From Thermodesulfobacteriota bacterium (GTDB taxonomy: Bacteria; Desulfobacterota; S145-22), in assembly GCA_024763435.1 (NCBI GenBank), contig JANTFN010000082.1:1-7352 (forward strand): a stretch of 7,352 bases of DNA, written 5' to 3'. Position 1 is the stretch's first letter, and each line of letters starts with the position of its first letter. The notes beneath the pieces were generated by a model. That model made no database searches. It was not told the DNA's origin and saw only the letters and a program-made list of their open reading frames with translations. The position numbers and the translations under genes were made by a program. Positions 7,027 through 7,352 of the stretch are shown in pieces.

Positions 7027-7352
7027 TGAACTTCCCGGGTAAGCATCCGCAAAAAAGAGTCAAAACCCCTTCTGTCCTTCAAATGGAAGCCGTGGAATGT
7101 GGCGCGGCATCCCTTGCGATGATTCTTGCTTATTATGAACGTATCGTTCCTCTTGAGAGGATGCGTCAGGATTGCGGCGTGTCAAGAGACGGAAGCAAGG
7201 CAAGCAATCTCCTCAAGGCGGCCAGAAAATATGGCATGACCGCAAAAGGGTACCACATGGACACTGAAGACCTCAGGAAGATTGCGACACCTGCCATTCT
7301 CTTCTGGAATTTTAATCATTTTGTTGTTTTTGAGGGTTTTAAGGGCAAATAT
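7023..7352 (+). CDS. NHLM-type C39-peptidase ABC exporter (3' partial)
   Basis: The first 110 residues of a peptidase-containing ABC transporter, cut by the right edge. The visible part is a C39 (bacteriocin-processing) cysteine-protease domain: Gln20 (oxyanion hole) and catalytic Cys26 in LQMEAVECGAASLAMIL, the GVSRDGSKASNLLKAARKYG block, and catalytic His99 in FWNFNHFVVFEGF. The third residue, an Asp expected in a DP motif about 15 residues later, lies beyond the window, as do the membrane and ATPase domains (full family length is about 700 residues). The RVKTPSVLQMEAVECGAAS and VSRDGSKASN stretches resemble the NHLM ABC1 family (TIGR03796). Its expected role is to cut precursor leaders after a Gly-Gly-type site and export the core peptide through the adaptor and TolC. 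The start is ATG 7023 (or the adjacent ATG 7026), overlapping the adaptor stop as ATGATGA with no good Shine-Dalgarno, which suggests translational coupling. Confidence 0.88.
   Translation, partial: MMNFPGKHPQKRVKTPSVLQMEAVECGAASLAMILAYYERIVPLERMRQDCGVSRDGSKASNLLKAARKYGMTAKGYHMDTEDLRKIATPAILFWNFNHFVVFEGFKGKY

Noticed and set aside
1..7352. CRISPR array, tRNA or rRNA gene, insertion sequence, toxin-antitoxin pair
   Set aside because: No regularly spaced repeats, cloverleaf-like pattern, transposase sequence or small paired genes were found on reading either strand.

Overview
The window looks like a Gram-negative bacterial chromosome: it encodes a TolC-type outer-membrane channel with a signal peptide and a periplasmic adaptor. 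The mix of a CaiC-like acyl-CoA ligase, an amidohydrolase-2 protein, a small molybdopterin oxidoreductase and an NHLM-type peptide exporter would fit an anaerobic deltaproteobacterium (Desulfobacterota). That taxonomic guess is inference only; no marker gene is present.

Layout. (1) Bases 1-2326, plus strand: the 3' 465 codons of an AMP-forming acyl-CoA ligase whose start lies left of the window, then, after 74 bases, a 283-residue amidohydrolase-2 protein. The two are probably co-transcribed catabolic genes. Each departs from its family consensus at a catalytic position: the ligase has Arg for the A10 lysine, and the hydrolase has Asp-Phe-Arg where His-x-His is expected. (2) Bases 2327-2384: a short convergent gap with a weak two-sided terminator-like hairpin. 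(3) Bases 2385-3940, minus strand: a small sulfite-oxidase-fold molybdopterin protein and, upstream of it on the same strand, a membrane-anchored Schlafen AlbA_2-domain protein. (4) Bases 3941-4154: a divergent intergenic region with a plausible sigma70 promoter pointing right and a 7-bp inverted repeat in the long leader. (5) Bases 4155-7352, plus strand: a tight operon of a TolC-family outer-membrane channel, an NHLM-family HlyD-like adaptor, and the first 110 residues of an NHLM-type C39-peptidase ABC exporter that runs off the right edge.

The most notable content is region 5. The adaptor and the C39 domain match the export machinery described for ribosomally made natural products with nitrile-hydratase-like (NHLP, proteusin) or Nif11-like leaders. 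The C39 domain would cut the leader after a double-glycine-type site while the ABC exporter moves the core peptide to the adaptor and TolC. No precursor peptide or modification enzyme is visible here, so the cargo should lie to the right of the window or elsewhere. Regions 1 and 3 look like ordinary metabolic or accessory genes with no evident link to the exporter.
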